Positions 1-8,363 of a stretch of 45,882 nucleotides of DNA are shown piece after piece (within the stretch, counting starts at the first letter, position 1; each line of letters starts with the position of its first letter). The DNA is from Companilactobacillus keshanensis (lineage in GTDB: Bacteria > Bacillota > Bacilli > Lactobacillales > Lactobacillaceae). The notes beneath the pieces are model-generated. The model was not told where the DNA came from. It worked only from the letters and a program-made list of their open reading frames with translations, and did not search any database. Location: assembly GCF_003946205.1 (NCBI RefSeq), contig NZ_RHOS01000018.1, positions 1 through 45,882 on the forward strand, read 5' to 3'. Both the position numbers and the translations under genes were made by a program.

Positions 1-77
1 ATTTTAGTTTCAACAGAATACTTTGGCATAATAAAAACCCCTTGCTTGGATTTCTCCAATGCAAGGGGTTCATTACA
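1..77 (-). mobile_element. Left end of an IS150-type (IS3 family) element, running off the window
   Basis: Read on the minus strand, this segment is nearly identical to the first 77 bases of the complete insertion sequence at 18757-20260. It has the same terminal repeat beginning TGTAATGAACCCC, the same hairpin, and the first codons of orfA (MPKYSVETK). One clear difference is TTGCATTGG here against TTGTATTGG in the other copy. The outer tip is at 77, and the element extends leftward out of view. The neighbouring permease gene ends only 27 bases away. Confidence 0.9.
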
Positions 78-104
78 ACCCGCATAAGCGAATATCGTTT
101 TTAT

Positions 105-1610
105 TTAGGCAGTATGTTTCTTTTTATAAGAATATCTACCATAAAGTATCAATGCAATAATACCAAATAATACTGGTCCAATAATGGTCCAGAAAGCATC
201 CATATAGGCATGTTCTAGAATTGGTTCGATCAATGTAAAGATTACAGCAAATGTAAGTACAAATAATACTCCGATTGTCGTGATCCACATCCAAGTCTTA
301 TTTTTGTAGAAAGAATAAGGCTTTTCGATCTTATCATTCAAATTAAAGAATGGATATGCTCCAACTAAGAATAAATATGGCACCGTAGCCGAAACATTGG
401 CCATCAATGTCAAAACATTGTACAATGCTTTGGCGTTTTTACCACCAAAATCAACTAAGACAATCACAATTGCTACAAAAATTGCTTGAATCCACATAGC
501 ATTTGCAGGCATCCCATTTTTGTTAATTTTAGTCATATGTTCTGGCCATAAATCTCTTGGTGTTCCTAGAATAAAAGATTTGATTGGTGAATAAATCAAA
601 ACAAAGAATGAGCCCAAATACAGGATAAACATATCTAATCCTGTAAAACGAGCCATCCATTCACCTACAGTAATGGCAGCAGTACCGCTAAGTCCGATAT
701 GTTGACCAAAAGTATATCCTAAGTTACTCATCATAACGTAGGTAATATTTCCCAGGTTAACACCATTCTTACCAATGATTGCATGCCAGTTCGTGCTGAC
801 ACCCCATAAAAGGATCGTCAGTGAATAAAGTACGGAAATTATTACAGCAGAAATCAAAACACCACGTGGAAAATCACGCTTAGGATTCTTCATACTATCA
901 GTAACACCACCCATTGATTCCATACCACCATAAGCAAAGATAGCATAGACAACGAATGAAACCATACCAATTGGTGAAGCAAAAGCTGGATTTGCTGAGT
1001 GAATAAAGGTTCCAAAGCCATGTATTGGTTCAGCCGTATGAAATCCAGAAAGGAAGATCATACTAATACTTAAAACTAAGAACAAGACATTTAAGACAAT
1101 CATCATTGTTCCACCAAAAGATGAAATTTTTGAGATTTTATCAACACCTTGTGTCGCAGTAAAAGTAATTACGAGGATCCAAAATACTGCTAAAATACCA
1201 ATAACTTGGTTTGAGTTTAAACCTAATAAATGCCAAGTTTGGGTAACGTCATGTCCCGCAAAGAATGTGGATAATGGAATCCAGACCTTTGATGATGTAG
1301 AAACTAGCCATACTTCCCAAGAAGCAAGCCAAATGAACGTACCAGTAAAGGCAAAGCGAGGTCCAACTGCTCCTTCTATCCAAGAATAGATTCCACCCTG
1401 CGCTTCATTAAAGGCAGAACCATATTCAGCCATCATAAATCCTACAGGTAGGAAGAAGAATACAGCCGCAAAAACGTACCAAATAATACTTGCCAAACCC
1501 ATTTGTTCATAGGCCACTGTGGTATTAGCAAATCCATATACCGACGTGAAGATCATCATTATTAACGCAAATAATGTAATAGTCTTCTTTGTCGAACTAC
1601 TATCATTCAT
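105..1610 (-). CDS. APC superfamily amino acid transporter, YjeM/GadC-like
   Basis: This is a 501-residue integral membrane protein with about a dozen hydrophobic segments. It resembles the glutamate:GABA antiporter branch of the APC superfamily, in particular YjeM-type proteins of about 500 residues. An N-terminal helix (TLFALIMMIFTSVYGFANT) and the AEYGSAFNEAQGGIYSWIEG stretch fit APC helices TM1 and TM2. The start ATG follows AAGGGG. It is the third gene of a unit with the YbjQ-like protein and the C69 dipeptidase (37-base gap). Co-transcription with a dipeptidase suggests transport or exchange of an amino acid released from peptides; the substrate cannot be read from sequence. Confidence 0.85.
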   Translation of the reverse strand: MNDSSSTKKTITLFALIMMIFTSVYGFANTTVAYEQMGLASIIWYVFAAVFFFLPVGFMMAEYGSAFNEAQGGIYSWIEGAVGPRFAFTGTFIWLASWEVWLVSTSSKVWIPLSTFFAGHDVTQTWHLLGLNSNQVIGILAVFWILVITFTATQGVDKISKISSFGGTMMIVLNVLFLVLSISMIFLSGFHTAEPIHGFGTFIHSANPAFASPIGMVSFVVYAIFAYGGMESMGGVTDSMKNPKRDFPRGVLISAVIISVLYSLTILLWGVSTNWHAIIGKNGVNLGNITYVMMSNLGYTFGQHIGLSGTAAITVGEWMARFTGLDMFILYLGSFFVLIYSPIKSFILGTPRDLWPEHMTKINKNGMPANAMWIQAIFVAIVIVLVDFGGKNAKALYNVLTLMANVSATVPYLFLVGAYPFFNLNDKIEKPYSFYKNKTWMWITTIGVLFVLTFAVIFTLIEPILEHAYMDAFWTIIGPVLFGIIALILYGRYSYKKKHTA

Positions 1611-1647
1611 AGTAAAACAATCCCCTTATTAAGTTTTCAATGTGCAA

Positions 1648-3078
1648 TTATAAATTGCTATCGTGCTTGAAGTTGAGGGGCGAAAAATCAGTCGAGTCCG
1701 TAATTAATTGGGCGATCAATTCCTTATAACCATCTAAAGCTATTTTAGACATTTGGAATGATGCGTCGGTCAAAAATTGTGGTAATTCTTCAGCATCCTT
1801 GCTCAAAGCGTTCATATCAAAATCGCGCAACATTTTACGCAATGTAATATTGATATTTTTTTGTTTTTCTTGATACATTTTGCCAAACTCAGAATAGTGA
1901 GCATCTAACAAAACACCGGCTAATTTATAAGTCCAATAGGCTGACTCACTGTCATATGGCAATTCACCAATTTTATATTCCGCAGGTGTATCTGTCATCC
2001 CTAAGTAAAATGGAACATAAACACTCTGTGAAGATACTCCCATGGCTAACCAGTGCACACAGGCAACGTTGAGATCCATATCGGGCCTAATCTGTAAGAC
2101 ATGTGATTCTTGTGTCTTAGCAAGACTAACGGGGCGATATTTTTTGTTATTAGCACCATTTTTCAAAAGATCAAACTCAGTTTTTTGATAATGTGAGGAT
2201 AAGTAGTCTTGTGCATCATCAACACTAATCAATCGATCAGCTTGTTTAATAAAGGACAAATTTTCACTCTCTGGACTCTCCTCAGACCTTCCAGAAAGAA
2301 ATTGTTGTCCCCACCAAACACGCGGAGTATTGTAAACCTCATCTGATTCGTCATGTGTACCAAAAATTTCTCTAAAATTAAATCCTTTCACTGCTGGATT
2401 TAAATTATTGTCATTAACAAATTCAGTTATATCTTCACGATAAATGAAATCATTTGGATTATTAAAATCAATTTCTTGAATAGCCAATTGATTAGCGACG
2501 ACGGCATAACTATCATCAGGTATACGTTGCGCGACCCAATAATGTCCAGAGCCATTTTCAAAATACCAAACTTCCTCTTTATCAGAAAAGATAATTCCAT
2601 TTGTCTCACAAGTACCATATTTTTCAATTATTTCACCAAGACGTAAAACACCTTCTCTAGCAGTCTTGATATATGGTAAGACAACTGTGACCATTGCTTC
2701 TTCACCAATTCCGTCTTCTAATAACGGATCAGCACCTAATACTTGTTGATTCGAATAAGCACTTTCTGTCGCACTCATTGCTACGCCGTACTCATTGAAA
2801 CCATCTTCTTCGAATAAACCCTCTTTAAAAGTCCATTCCGGAGTAGCTGTATATTTGTAGCGAGTTTTGGGCAGATTCATTTGGAAGCCATTGGCTTTAG
2901 AAATGAACTTTTGAGCCTCGGGAAGCTCAGTATGTTCATGAACAACAAAATGTTTAGGCCACGATGCTTGCGAATCCTCATTACGACCCACGATGGTTGA
3001 ACCGTCAATTGTTGCTTTCTTTCCTATTAAGATACTTGTACATGCTGACAAAGTATTTTTGTTATATTCTAAAGACAT
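1648..3078 (-). CDS. C69-family dipeptidase (PepD-like)
   Basis: This 476-residue protein is a cytoplasmic Ntn-hydrolase-fold dipeptidase of family C69. The N-terminal region LSACTSILIGKKATIDGS carries the expected nucleophilic cysteine (Cys13) and the IDGST and GRNED motifs. Most PepD proteins start a few residues before this cysteine, so the 12-residue N-terminal extension is slightly long and may be trimmed. The usual length is about 470 residues. The RBS is AGGGTGA. The gene begins 10 bases after the YbjQ-like gene and is followed by an amino acid permease, pointing to peptide breakdown coupled to amino acid transport. It may supply free amino acids such as glycine to the neighbouring reductase (inference). 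Confidence 0.9.
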   Translation of the reverse strand: MSLEYNKNTLSACTSILIGKKATIDGSTIVGRNEDSQASWPKHFVVHEHTELPEAQKFISKANGFQMNLPKTRYKYTATPEWTFKEGLFEEDGFNEYGVAMSATESAYSNQQVLGADPLLEDGIGEEAMVTVVLPYIKTAREGVLRLGEIIEKYGTCETNGIIFSDKEEVWYFENGSGHYWVAQRIPDDSYAVVANQLAIQEIDFNNPNDFIYREDITEFVNDNNLNPAVKGFNFREIFGTHDESDEVYNTPRVWWGQQFLSGRSEESPESENLSFIKQADRLISVDDAQDYLSSHYQKTEFDLLKNGANNKKYRPVSLAKTQESHVLQIRPDMDLNVACVHWLAMGVSSQSVYVPFYLGMTDTPAEYKIGELPYDSESAYWTYKLAGVLLDAHYSEFGKMYQEKQKNINITLRKMLRDFDMNALSKDAEELPQFLTDASFQMSKIALDGYKELIAQLITDSTDFSPLNFKHDSNL

Positions 3079-3087
3079 AATTTCACC

Positions 3088-3414
3088 CTACTTAAATTTT
3101 ACGGCGGTACCATAAGCAGCTACCGTTTCCATATCTTGACTAATTGAATCAGAATCAAATCTCATCATTACGACTGCATCTGCACCCATTTTGACAGCGT
3201 TATCTCGCATACGTTCAATTGCAATGTCACGAGCCTCAGATAAAAGTTCCGTATAAGCCTTAATCTCACCACCGACCAAGTTTTTTAGACCAGCGCCAAT
3301 ATTTTTTACAACATTTTTAGACTGAGTCGTGATACCAAAAACTTCACCGATAATTTCATATTCAACACCAGGGATATGCTCCGTCGTGCTTACTAAAATC
3401 TCACTTTTCTCCAT
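3088..3414 (-). CDS. YbjQ/UPF0145 family protein
   Basis: This 108-residue protein resembles the YbjQ (UPF0145) family of small soluble proteins whose role is not established. It has the family pattern: an N-terminal [12 protein letters not shown] strand, a central [21 protein letters not shown] region and a C-terminal [10 protein letters not shown]. The start used here is the ATG with GAGGTG seven bases upstream. An in-frame ATG 24 bases earlier (3438) also has an AGGAGTG site, so an eight-residue-longer form is possible. It is the first gene of the unit with the dipeptidase and permease. Its transcription start would lie between it and the divergent tRNA-Gln. Confidence 0.8.
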   Translation of the reverse strand: MEKSEILVSTTEHIPGVEYEIIGEVFGITTQSKNVVKNIGAGLKNLVGGEIKAYTELLSEARDIAIERMRDNAVKMGADAVVMMRFDSDSISQDMETVAAYGTAVKFK

Positions 3415-3499
3415 TTGTTCACCTCGCAAATTATTCATTGATCACTCCTGATATATAAGATAACACACTAGTAATAAATAAGTCGTAGATATTTTGAAC

Positions 3500-3528
3500 T
3501 TGACATAAAGATAATTCTTTTATAGAAT
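3500..3528 (+). promoter_or_regulatory. Promoter of tRNA-Gln
   Basis: A perfect TTGACA (-35) at 3500-3505 and TAGAAT (-10) at 3523-3528 are separated by 17 bases. The tRNA begins 11 bases after the -10 box. This is a textbook sigma-70/sigma-A promoter. Confidence 0.85.
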
Positions 3529-3539
3529 TTTATTGTTAA

Positions 3540-3611
3540 TGGGCAATCGCCAAACGGTAAGGCCACGGACTCTGAATCCGTAATTTGTAGGTTCGAACCC
3601 TACTTGCCCAA
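3540..3611 (+). tRNA. tRNA-Gln (anticodon CTG)
   Basis: The 72-nt sequence folds as a full cloverleaf. The acceptor stem is TGGGCAA/TTGCCCA, the D stem GCC/GGC, the anticodon stem ACGGA/TCCGT with loop CTCTGAA, and the T arm GTAGG-TTCGAAC-CCTAC. The anticodon is CTG, reading CAG. The 3' CCA is not encoded. A strong promoter lies just upstream. The region downstream holds degenerate repeats and a broken gene. Confidence 0.95.
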
Positions 3612-3780
3612 TAGATGTAGTTTAAATAGATGCAATGGGCTTCAAAACGTTGATAGATTAGGATTTTAAGTTTTATCTGTTTCAAATAGATTCAATGGAA
3701 TTCAAACGAACCGGACCATAAACCGGGCCCTGAAATTAAATAATAAGATTTAATAAATGCCGTGGGGGGGGGTCTTAATT
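3612..3780. other. Gene-free stretch after tRNA-Gln with degenerate direct repeats; possible attachment-site remnant
   Basis: No gene is seen here. Two related blocks, about 3624-3649 and 3684-3711, share the pattern AAATAGATnCAATGG followed by TTCAAA. They are followed by ACCGGACC and ACCGGGCC motifs and a run of nine G (3764-3772). Position directly behind a tRNA 3' end is typical of tyrosine-recombinase integration sites, but no integrase is visible, so this remains a suggestion. Confidence 0.35.
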
Positions 3781-3781
3781 A

Positions 3782-3815
3782 AACGTTAGTTAATGATAAC
3801 TAGCGTTTTTTTTGT
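3782..3815 (+). terminator. Rho-independent terminator downstream of tRNA-Gln region
   Basis: AACGTTAGTTA pairs with TAACTAGCGTT (one G-U pair) around a four-base loop, followed by a run of eight T. It would end plus-strand transcription coming from tRNA-Gln. Confidence 0.75.
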
Positions 3816-3820
3816 TTCAA

Positions 3821-3859
3821 AAAAAGTAGATTCAGCAATTACGCTGTCATCTACTTTTT
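3821..3859 (-). terminator. Hairpin/terminator at end of the broken small gene
   Basis: An 11-bp perfect inverted repeat (AAAAAGTAGAT and ATCTACTTTTT) brackets a 17-base loop. It overlaps the stop codon of the minus-strand gene fragment 3847-3992, and the run of T on the exit side fits a terminator. Confidence 0.6.
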
Positions 3860-3992
3860 AATTCTTCTTCACGCTTTGCAATTAATAGTTTTAATTCCGA
3901 TAATTCATCTAATTGTGCATGACTATTAATAAACAGCCTCTCCTGTCTTCTATACGCGGCATGGCGCTTAGTCCCTCCTTTATACTCTTGAA
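3847..3992 (-). pseudogene. Truncated small protein gene, related to the gene at 16045
   Basis: In one minus-strand frame the sequence reads EYKGGTKRHAAYRRQERLF, then INSHAQLDELSELKLLIAK, then REEELKSR and stop. The last 35 residues align with the small protein at 16045-16230 (SFINNRATLDDIKALRELLD compared with LFINSHAQLDELSELKLLIA). An upstream in-frame stop and the lack of a start or RBS in this frame mark it as a remnant. Function is unknown. Proteins of this kind are short, charged and helical. Confidence 0.6.
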
Positions 3993-4078
3993 GTCATCAT
4001 TATTGTTTACTAAATTTTTATATGAGGATTAAATTAACCTCATACTAGCTAAAAAAACTTTATTTTTCTTCACAACAA

Positions 4079-4112
4079 AAGCCTTCAACCACACACGCGT
4101 GATTGAAGGCTT
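4079..4112 (-). terminator. Terminator of the glycine reductase operon
   Basis: AAGCCTTCAA and TTGAAGGCTT form a 10-bp stem. On the minus strand the stem is followed by a T-rich stretch (TTTTGTTGTG). It lies about 90 bases beyond the grdD stop codon and is the natural end of the grd transcript. Confidence 0.75.
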
Positions 4113-4200
4113 ATTTGATTTAACGTCAACGAATCGTTTCATATTTGGAGGTGCGTATCACATTAATTACTAAAATTCTTTCACCAGAGTTAAATACCTT

Positions 4201-5358
4201 TTAAAGATAATCGGCGGCCTTGAGAACCTCGCGCGCATGATCTTCATCAGCTGGAGCAACCATGACAACGGGGCCTGTACATCCCATTCCGCTTGTAGCA
4301 TAGATATCAGCCTTCCAAAGCTCTGTAACTGCTTCTTCTAAGACTAAGATATCAATACCTAAGATAGCTTCCGAGACAGCTTTTTTGGCTGGTTCTTTGA
4401 CTTCCTGAGCTGAATCGTCTTTCTTTGGAGGAGCTGTCAAACTAGCTAGAACGTCAGACAATCCAGCCTTTTCAGCAGCTTTATATTCGGCATTTACTTT
4501 ATCTACTAAATTACCTTTGACACATCTACCGGCATAACTTAGTGCACCGGCAATAACGTTGGCGCCTGAAGCACGACTAATAATATTAATAATCTTATCG
4601 TACCCCTTACCAGCGCCGGGACCATATCCTTCACCAACGGATTCATAGCTTCCGCCAGTTAAGAAAGAGCTCATTACTTTAGTAATAATATTACCCGTCA
4701 AACTATCCATGATCATGATATCAGGAACACCTTGTAGTAAATCATTACCACGCATTTCTATGCCGCCATCTGCACGATGACTTTGAGTAAAGTTTATTTT
4801 ATAACCTTTATCTTTTAATTTATTTAATGACTTTTCAACTTGGTGTGCGCCATCAATATTTAAAATTCCAACTGTTGGATTTTCGTTACCATTTGCTTTG
4901 GCCACGGCAATACCTGAAATGGCATTTTTAACCATGGCACTCGTTCTATCCATATCTGAAGTACCAGTTGTATTAGCGATAAACATAGTTTTACCGACAC
5001 CTGGTGTAGTTGAACGGCCAACAGTCGACACACCAATTGGAAATGTGTAATGCATCGTTACTGCGGCATCTAATTTGCCCTCGGCTAACAATTCATCCAT
5101 TTTATCATGTGCATCTTCTGGGGTAGATGCAGCAACGGTCTCTAGTTTTGTATCAGTTAAAGTACCAATAACTACAACTTCAATGGAGGGATCGTTAGCC
5201 TGAGCCAGTTCAGCACCACGAAGAACTTCTTCTTCACCATGTTCACTACCAAGTAGTGTTACACCTACACGAGGTCTAGAGCCAAAATTACCATCCTCTA
5301 GCCCTTGAGCAATTTCGTCAAACACTTCGGCAATCGTATTTTGTACGTTATTTTCCAT
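4201..5358 (-). CDS. grdD: Glycine reductase complex component C, subunit alpha
   Basis: This 385-residue protein is the PlsX-like subunit of protein C. With GrdC it turns the carboxymethyl group held on GrdA selenocysteine into an acetyl thioester and releases acetyl phosphate. Family features are visible: VGVTLLGSEHGEEEVLRGAE near the N-terminus, the GPGAGKGYD region, and the C-terminal YATSGMGCTGPVVM with Cys360. That residue corresponds to the reactive cysteine assigned near position 359 in the clostridial enzyme (established knowledge). Length matches the family. It lies 30 bases after grdC with a GGGGGGAG-type RBS, and is the last gene of the operon. Its stop is TAA. Confidence 0.95.
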   Translation of the reverse strand: MENNVQNTIAEVFDEIAQGLEDGNFGSRPRVGVTLLGSEHGEEEVLRGAELAQANDPSIEVVVIGTLTDTKLETVAASTPEDAHDKMDELLAEGKLDAAVTMHYTFPIGVSTVGRSTTPGVGKTMFIANTTGTSDMDRTSAMVKNAISGIAVAKANGNENPTVGILNIDGAHQVEKSLNKLKDKGYKINFTQSHRADGGIEMRGNDLLQGVPDIMIMDSLTGNIITKVMSSFLTGGSYESVGEGYGPGAGKGYDKIINIISRASGANVIAGALSYAGRCVKGNLVDKVNAEYKAAEKAGLSDVLASLTAPPKKDDSAQEVKEPAKKAVSEAILGIDILVLEEAVTELWKADIYATSGMGCTGPVVMVAPADEDHAREVLKAADYL

Positions 5359-5388
5359 TTTTCTCCCCCCTTTAAGGATGATTATTCT

Positions 5389-6927
5389 TTATTTTAGAGA
5401 ATCAGCAAATTGTTTCATTGATTCGGCGATCATTTGACGAATTGTATCTTTGTCGACTGAATCGTCTTCAACATGTCCATCATTTGCTTCTACAATAAAT
5501 GAAATACCATCAAAGAGGTTTGTTAATCTTCCTAAGAACAAGCTACCTTTACCAATGATCATTGTACGATGTATATCTCCATTTTCAATCATCTCGATAG
5601 CATGTCCTAAGAATGGAACACCTGATGGGATGTGGCCCTGTGTAGGTACAAATCCAGGCATACCAATTCTTTCAACAACTTCATTTAATTCATTTCTAGC
5701 AAATACTTTTTTCATAATACCCAAAGCGGCAATCATCTTGTAATTAGCAGAAGGTATATCACCGGCACCAGCTGGGACAGTAATTTCAGGATTTTGCATT
5801 TCGGCAGAAAATACATCAACATCCTTGATCGATAAACCTGCATGTTCGAGTGGATCGGCAACTATAGCTTGCATAATAGCTTGTGGAGCGGCACCACTAC
5901 CAATTTTATGTTTACCGACAATATCTGTACGTATTACTGGGGACTTGCCATCGTTTTCAGCAACGTGAATAGCAAAGGCACCTAAACAGTCTTCAATGAG
6001 GGGTTGATCTTTTTTAACGTGATCTTTACCATTCATTCCAAGCTTAGCTGATGAACCTCCGGCAAGGACTACAACATTTGAATATACGCCTGCTTGTACT
6101 AGTGCTGAAGCTTCTACCATAGAGTGAGCAGGAGCGGCACAGAAACTACGTGTATCTGATCCAGTAGCGTTGACACATCCGCAAATTTCACCGATAGATT
6201 TGGCATAATTACCACCGGCACGTTGGAACATGTCACCACAACCCTCTTCACTACATTCGATTAAATAGTCAACATCACTTGGTTCGAGATCATTCTTAGC
6301 AAATAATTCAGCTAATGCATAGGCACCAGAAGCCTTACTTACTAAGTTTTCAAACATGACATCACTCGTTAAAGCAGCGTCAAATTCATGAGCTCTCTTG
6401 ATGCACCCAACTAATTTATTATCCAAATACAGTGGTTTTGCATCTTTTTCTTCAATTAAAGATTTAATTTCATCAACTGAGCTGGGATTCTCTGTTAATT
6501 TGTCCAAAGTTACCCAATATTTACCGATCACTGGGTCTTCTTTAACTTTTTTGGCAATCTTTTCTTGAAAACTTGCATCTAAAACGACTAATTCAAACAT
6601 GTCAACGGCTTTTAAACAGCCATAAAACATATCTTCTGGCATAATTGAACCGAATTTCCCTTCGGTTGAAGCGTTTTCTAATGGATGTTCGTACCAAGGT
6701 TTCTCAATATCATTTAAATCACGCGGATGAATATTACCTATATAAGCTTGATTAGGACCATACCCAACAACATCTTCGAATGAACGTAAGTGATCTGGAA
6801 TAGCTTTAAGATAATCTGAATCTGGACTATTTCTCATTTCACTTTCTTGCAATTTACCTTCATGAACTAAGATATCTGGTGTATGGACTAATGTATAAGC
6901 GGTTCCTTTAAGCACTGGAAAAGTCAT
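5389..6927 (-). CDS. grdC: Glycine reductase complex component C, subunit beta
   Basis: This 512-residue protein has a thiolase/KAS III-like fold and forms protein C with GrdD. It receives the carboxymethyl-selenoether from GrdA and gives acetyl phosphate. The stretch GSDTRSFCAAPAHS holds the likely acyl-carrying cysteine (Cys263). ECSEEGCGDMFQRAGGNYAKS and GHIPSGVPFLGHAIEMI are family signatures. The start is the ATG at 6927, six bases after GGGGGTG; an in-frame TTG 15 bases upstream overlaps the RBS and is not credible. This start gives the length typical of the family. A strong terminator hairpin sits in the 99-base gap before it, so its transcription depends on readthrough. Confidence 0.95.
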   Translation of the reverse strand: MTFPVLKGTAYTLVHTPDILVHEGKLQESEMRNSPDSDYLKAIPDHLRSFEDVVGYGPNQAYIGNIHPRDLNDIEKPWYEHPLENASTEGKFGSIMPEDMFYGCLKAVDMFELVVLDASFQEKIAKKVKEDPVIGKYWVTLDKLTENPSSVDEIKSLIEEKDAKPLYLDNKLVGCIKRAHEFDAALTSDVMFENLVSKASGAYALAELFAKNDLEPSDVDYLIECSEEGCGDMFQRAGGNYAKSIGEICGCVNATGSDTRSFCAAPAHSMVEASALVQAGVYSNVVVLAGGSSAKLGMNGKDHVKKDQPLIEDCLGAFAIHVAENDGKSPVIRTDIVGKHKIGSGAAPQAIMQAIVADPLEHAGLSIKDVDVFSAEMQNPEITVPAGAGDIPSANYKMIAALGIMKKVFARNELNEVVERIGMPGFVPTQGHIPSGVPFLGHAIEMIENGDIHRTMIIGKGSLFLGRLTNLFDGISFIVEANDGHVEDDSVDKDTIRQMIAESMKQFADSLK

Positions 6928-6966
6928 ACTTTGCACCCCCAAAATAATTATTTGAAACTATCTTAT

Positions 6967-7001
6967 AAAAAAAGGAGTCGAAAAATTGTTTTTTCGGCTC
7001 C
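6967..7001 (-). terminator. Intrinsic terminator inside the operon, between grdB and grdC
   Basis: On the minus strand GGAGCCGAAAAA pairs with TTTTTCGACTCC around a four-base loop (6974-7001) and is followed directly by seven T (6967-6973). The hairpin starts 25 bases after the grdB stop. Only about 40 bases separate it from the grdC start, with no recognisable promoter between. It should lower grdC and grdD expression relative to grdA and grdB. Confidence 0.8.
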
Positions 7002-7026
7002 CAGTTGAAACTCTTGAGCTCCCTTA

Positions 7027-8322
7027 CTAGTTGAATACTGTCTGTTCAGTAACAGGTGTTTCAAGCGCTTTAAGAGCTTTTCTTACTAATTTTCTACGTA
7101 ATTCTTTCTCATCTTTAGGATCCAATTCTGGATTACCTAATGGATATGGAATTGCGACTGTAGGAACAATTCTGTTAGCTCCAACTGTCTTAGAAATAGG
7201 AACAATTGTACACATATGAACAATTGGTAGTCCTGTGGCTTCAATAGCCTTAACCATCGTTGCACCGCAACGAGTACAAGTTCCTCAAGTGGATGTTAAG
7301 ATAACAGCATCTACGCCGTCTTCTTTAAGTTGTGCTGCAATTTCTGTACCAAACTTTTTAGCATTTGCTACAGATGTACCATTACCAACGGTAGCGTACC
7401 AATAATCATGTAACGAACCGATTTCACCGTTAGCAAGCATTTCTTTAATCACGTCGACTGGTAGAACACGATCTAAGTCTTCATTTGCATAAACTGGATC
7501 GTAACCACCGTGAGCTGTTTCACCGTTTTCTGGAGTAAAGTCGTCGATATCTTTCAAGCTGTATTTACCATACTTAGATGCACTTGAAGATTCGATATGG
7601 TCAGGATTTCCTTTCGGAACTGGACCACCAGAAGATACCAAAGCAATTCTTGCCTTTGTAATATCTTTAACGGCTGGAGCTGGATCAACACGGTCGAAGG
7701 TAGGCATTGGATACTCAGTTGTGAATTCCTTGCCTTGAATTTTGTTTACGAGCATTTCAACAGCACGTTTTGAACCACGTTCTTCTCTGAATACATTTTC
7801 ACGGAGACCTCTTGGCATATAGCCTGTAATCTCTTTATTACCGTCAATAATTTGTTTAACAACGGCAGACATTGCAGGAATTGCTTTTCTCATTGTAGCG
7901 GCACTGTTACCAACCTCTACAAAATATCCGTGTTTTCTGTATAGCTCGAAACCAGGATTTTCTGGATACATACCACCTACAACTGGTAAATGTAAATTCT
8001 CATCAACCAATTTGGCAACTGCACCAGCTGCGACACCATAACGACCAGCGTTAAAACTTGGTCCTACGATGACGATATCTGGATCGTAGCTTTTAATCAT
8101 TTCAAGAACAGTTTCTGAAGCCTCTGCTTCATTTTCATTAAAGTAACTATCACCACAGATGACGGTACCAACGATTTCTGCTACATCAGTAAGTTGACCC
8201 TTAAAAGCCATACCAGGTCCAACAACACCGTCTCTCTTCTCAGGCTTAACATCAGCCTTCTCTTCACCACCGATCCCGGCAAAGAATTGGTTTATGTAAT
8301 GCACAATTCTTTTTTTGGTCAT
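7027..8322 (-). CDS. grdB: Glycine reductase component B gamma subunit, selenoprotein
   Basis: This 431-residue selenoprotein is the substrate-specific 47-kDa subunit of glycine reductase. It works with pyruvoyl GrdE, which forms the Schiff base with glycine. The frame is interrupted by one UGA at 7285-7287 (residue 346), then continues in the same frame for 85 residues to TAG. The local sequence is LTST-U-GTCTRCGATM, which gives the UxxCxxC motif known from clostridial GrdB. Both sides of the UGA are conserved family sequence (FNAGRYGVAAGAVAKL before, PTVAIPYPLGNPELD after), so the UGA is decoded rather than terminal. The total length matches the roughly 436-residue family. The start ATG follows AAAGGAGG by seven bases. 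A SECIS-like hairpin lies at 7257-7273. The selenocysteine machinery is not in this window. Confidence 0.95.
7257..7273 (-). promoter_or_regulatory. Candidate bacterial SECIS stem-loop of grdB
   Basis: On the minus strand UCGUUGC-GGU-GCAACGA forms a perfect seven-bp stem with a three-base loop. The first loop G lies 18 bases after the UGA. Bacterial SECIS elements are stem-loops just downstream of the UGA with a G in the apical loop, and E. coli fdhF also has a GGU in its loop. The fit is by position and shape; SelB binding is not shown. Confidence 0.7.
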
Positions 8323-8363
8323 TTTATTTCCTCCTTTACAAAAGGTTTGGGAAGTAGTGAAAA

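Noticed and set aside
3088-3438. Longer start for the YbjQ-like gene at 3438
   Set aside because: It also has a fair RBS, so it is not excluded, but the inner start gives the usual family length and N-terminus.
7285-7287. grdB as a pseudogene broken by a stop codon
   Set aside because: The interruption is exactly UGA at the known Sec position of the UxxC motif, both sides are fully conserved, and grdA has the matching case at its known Sec site.
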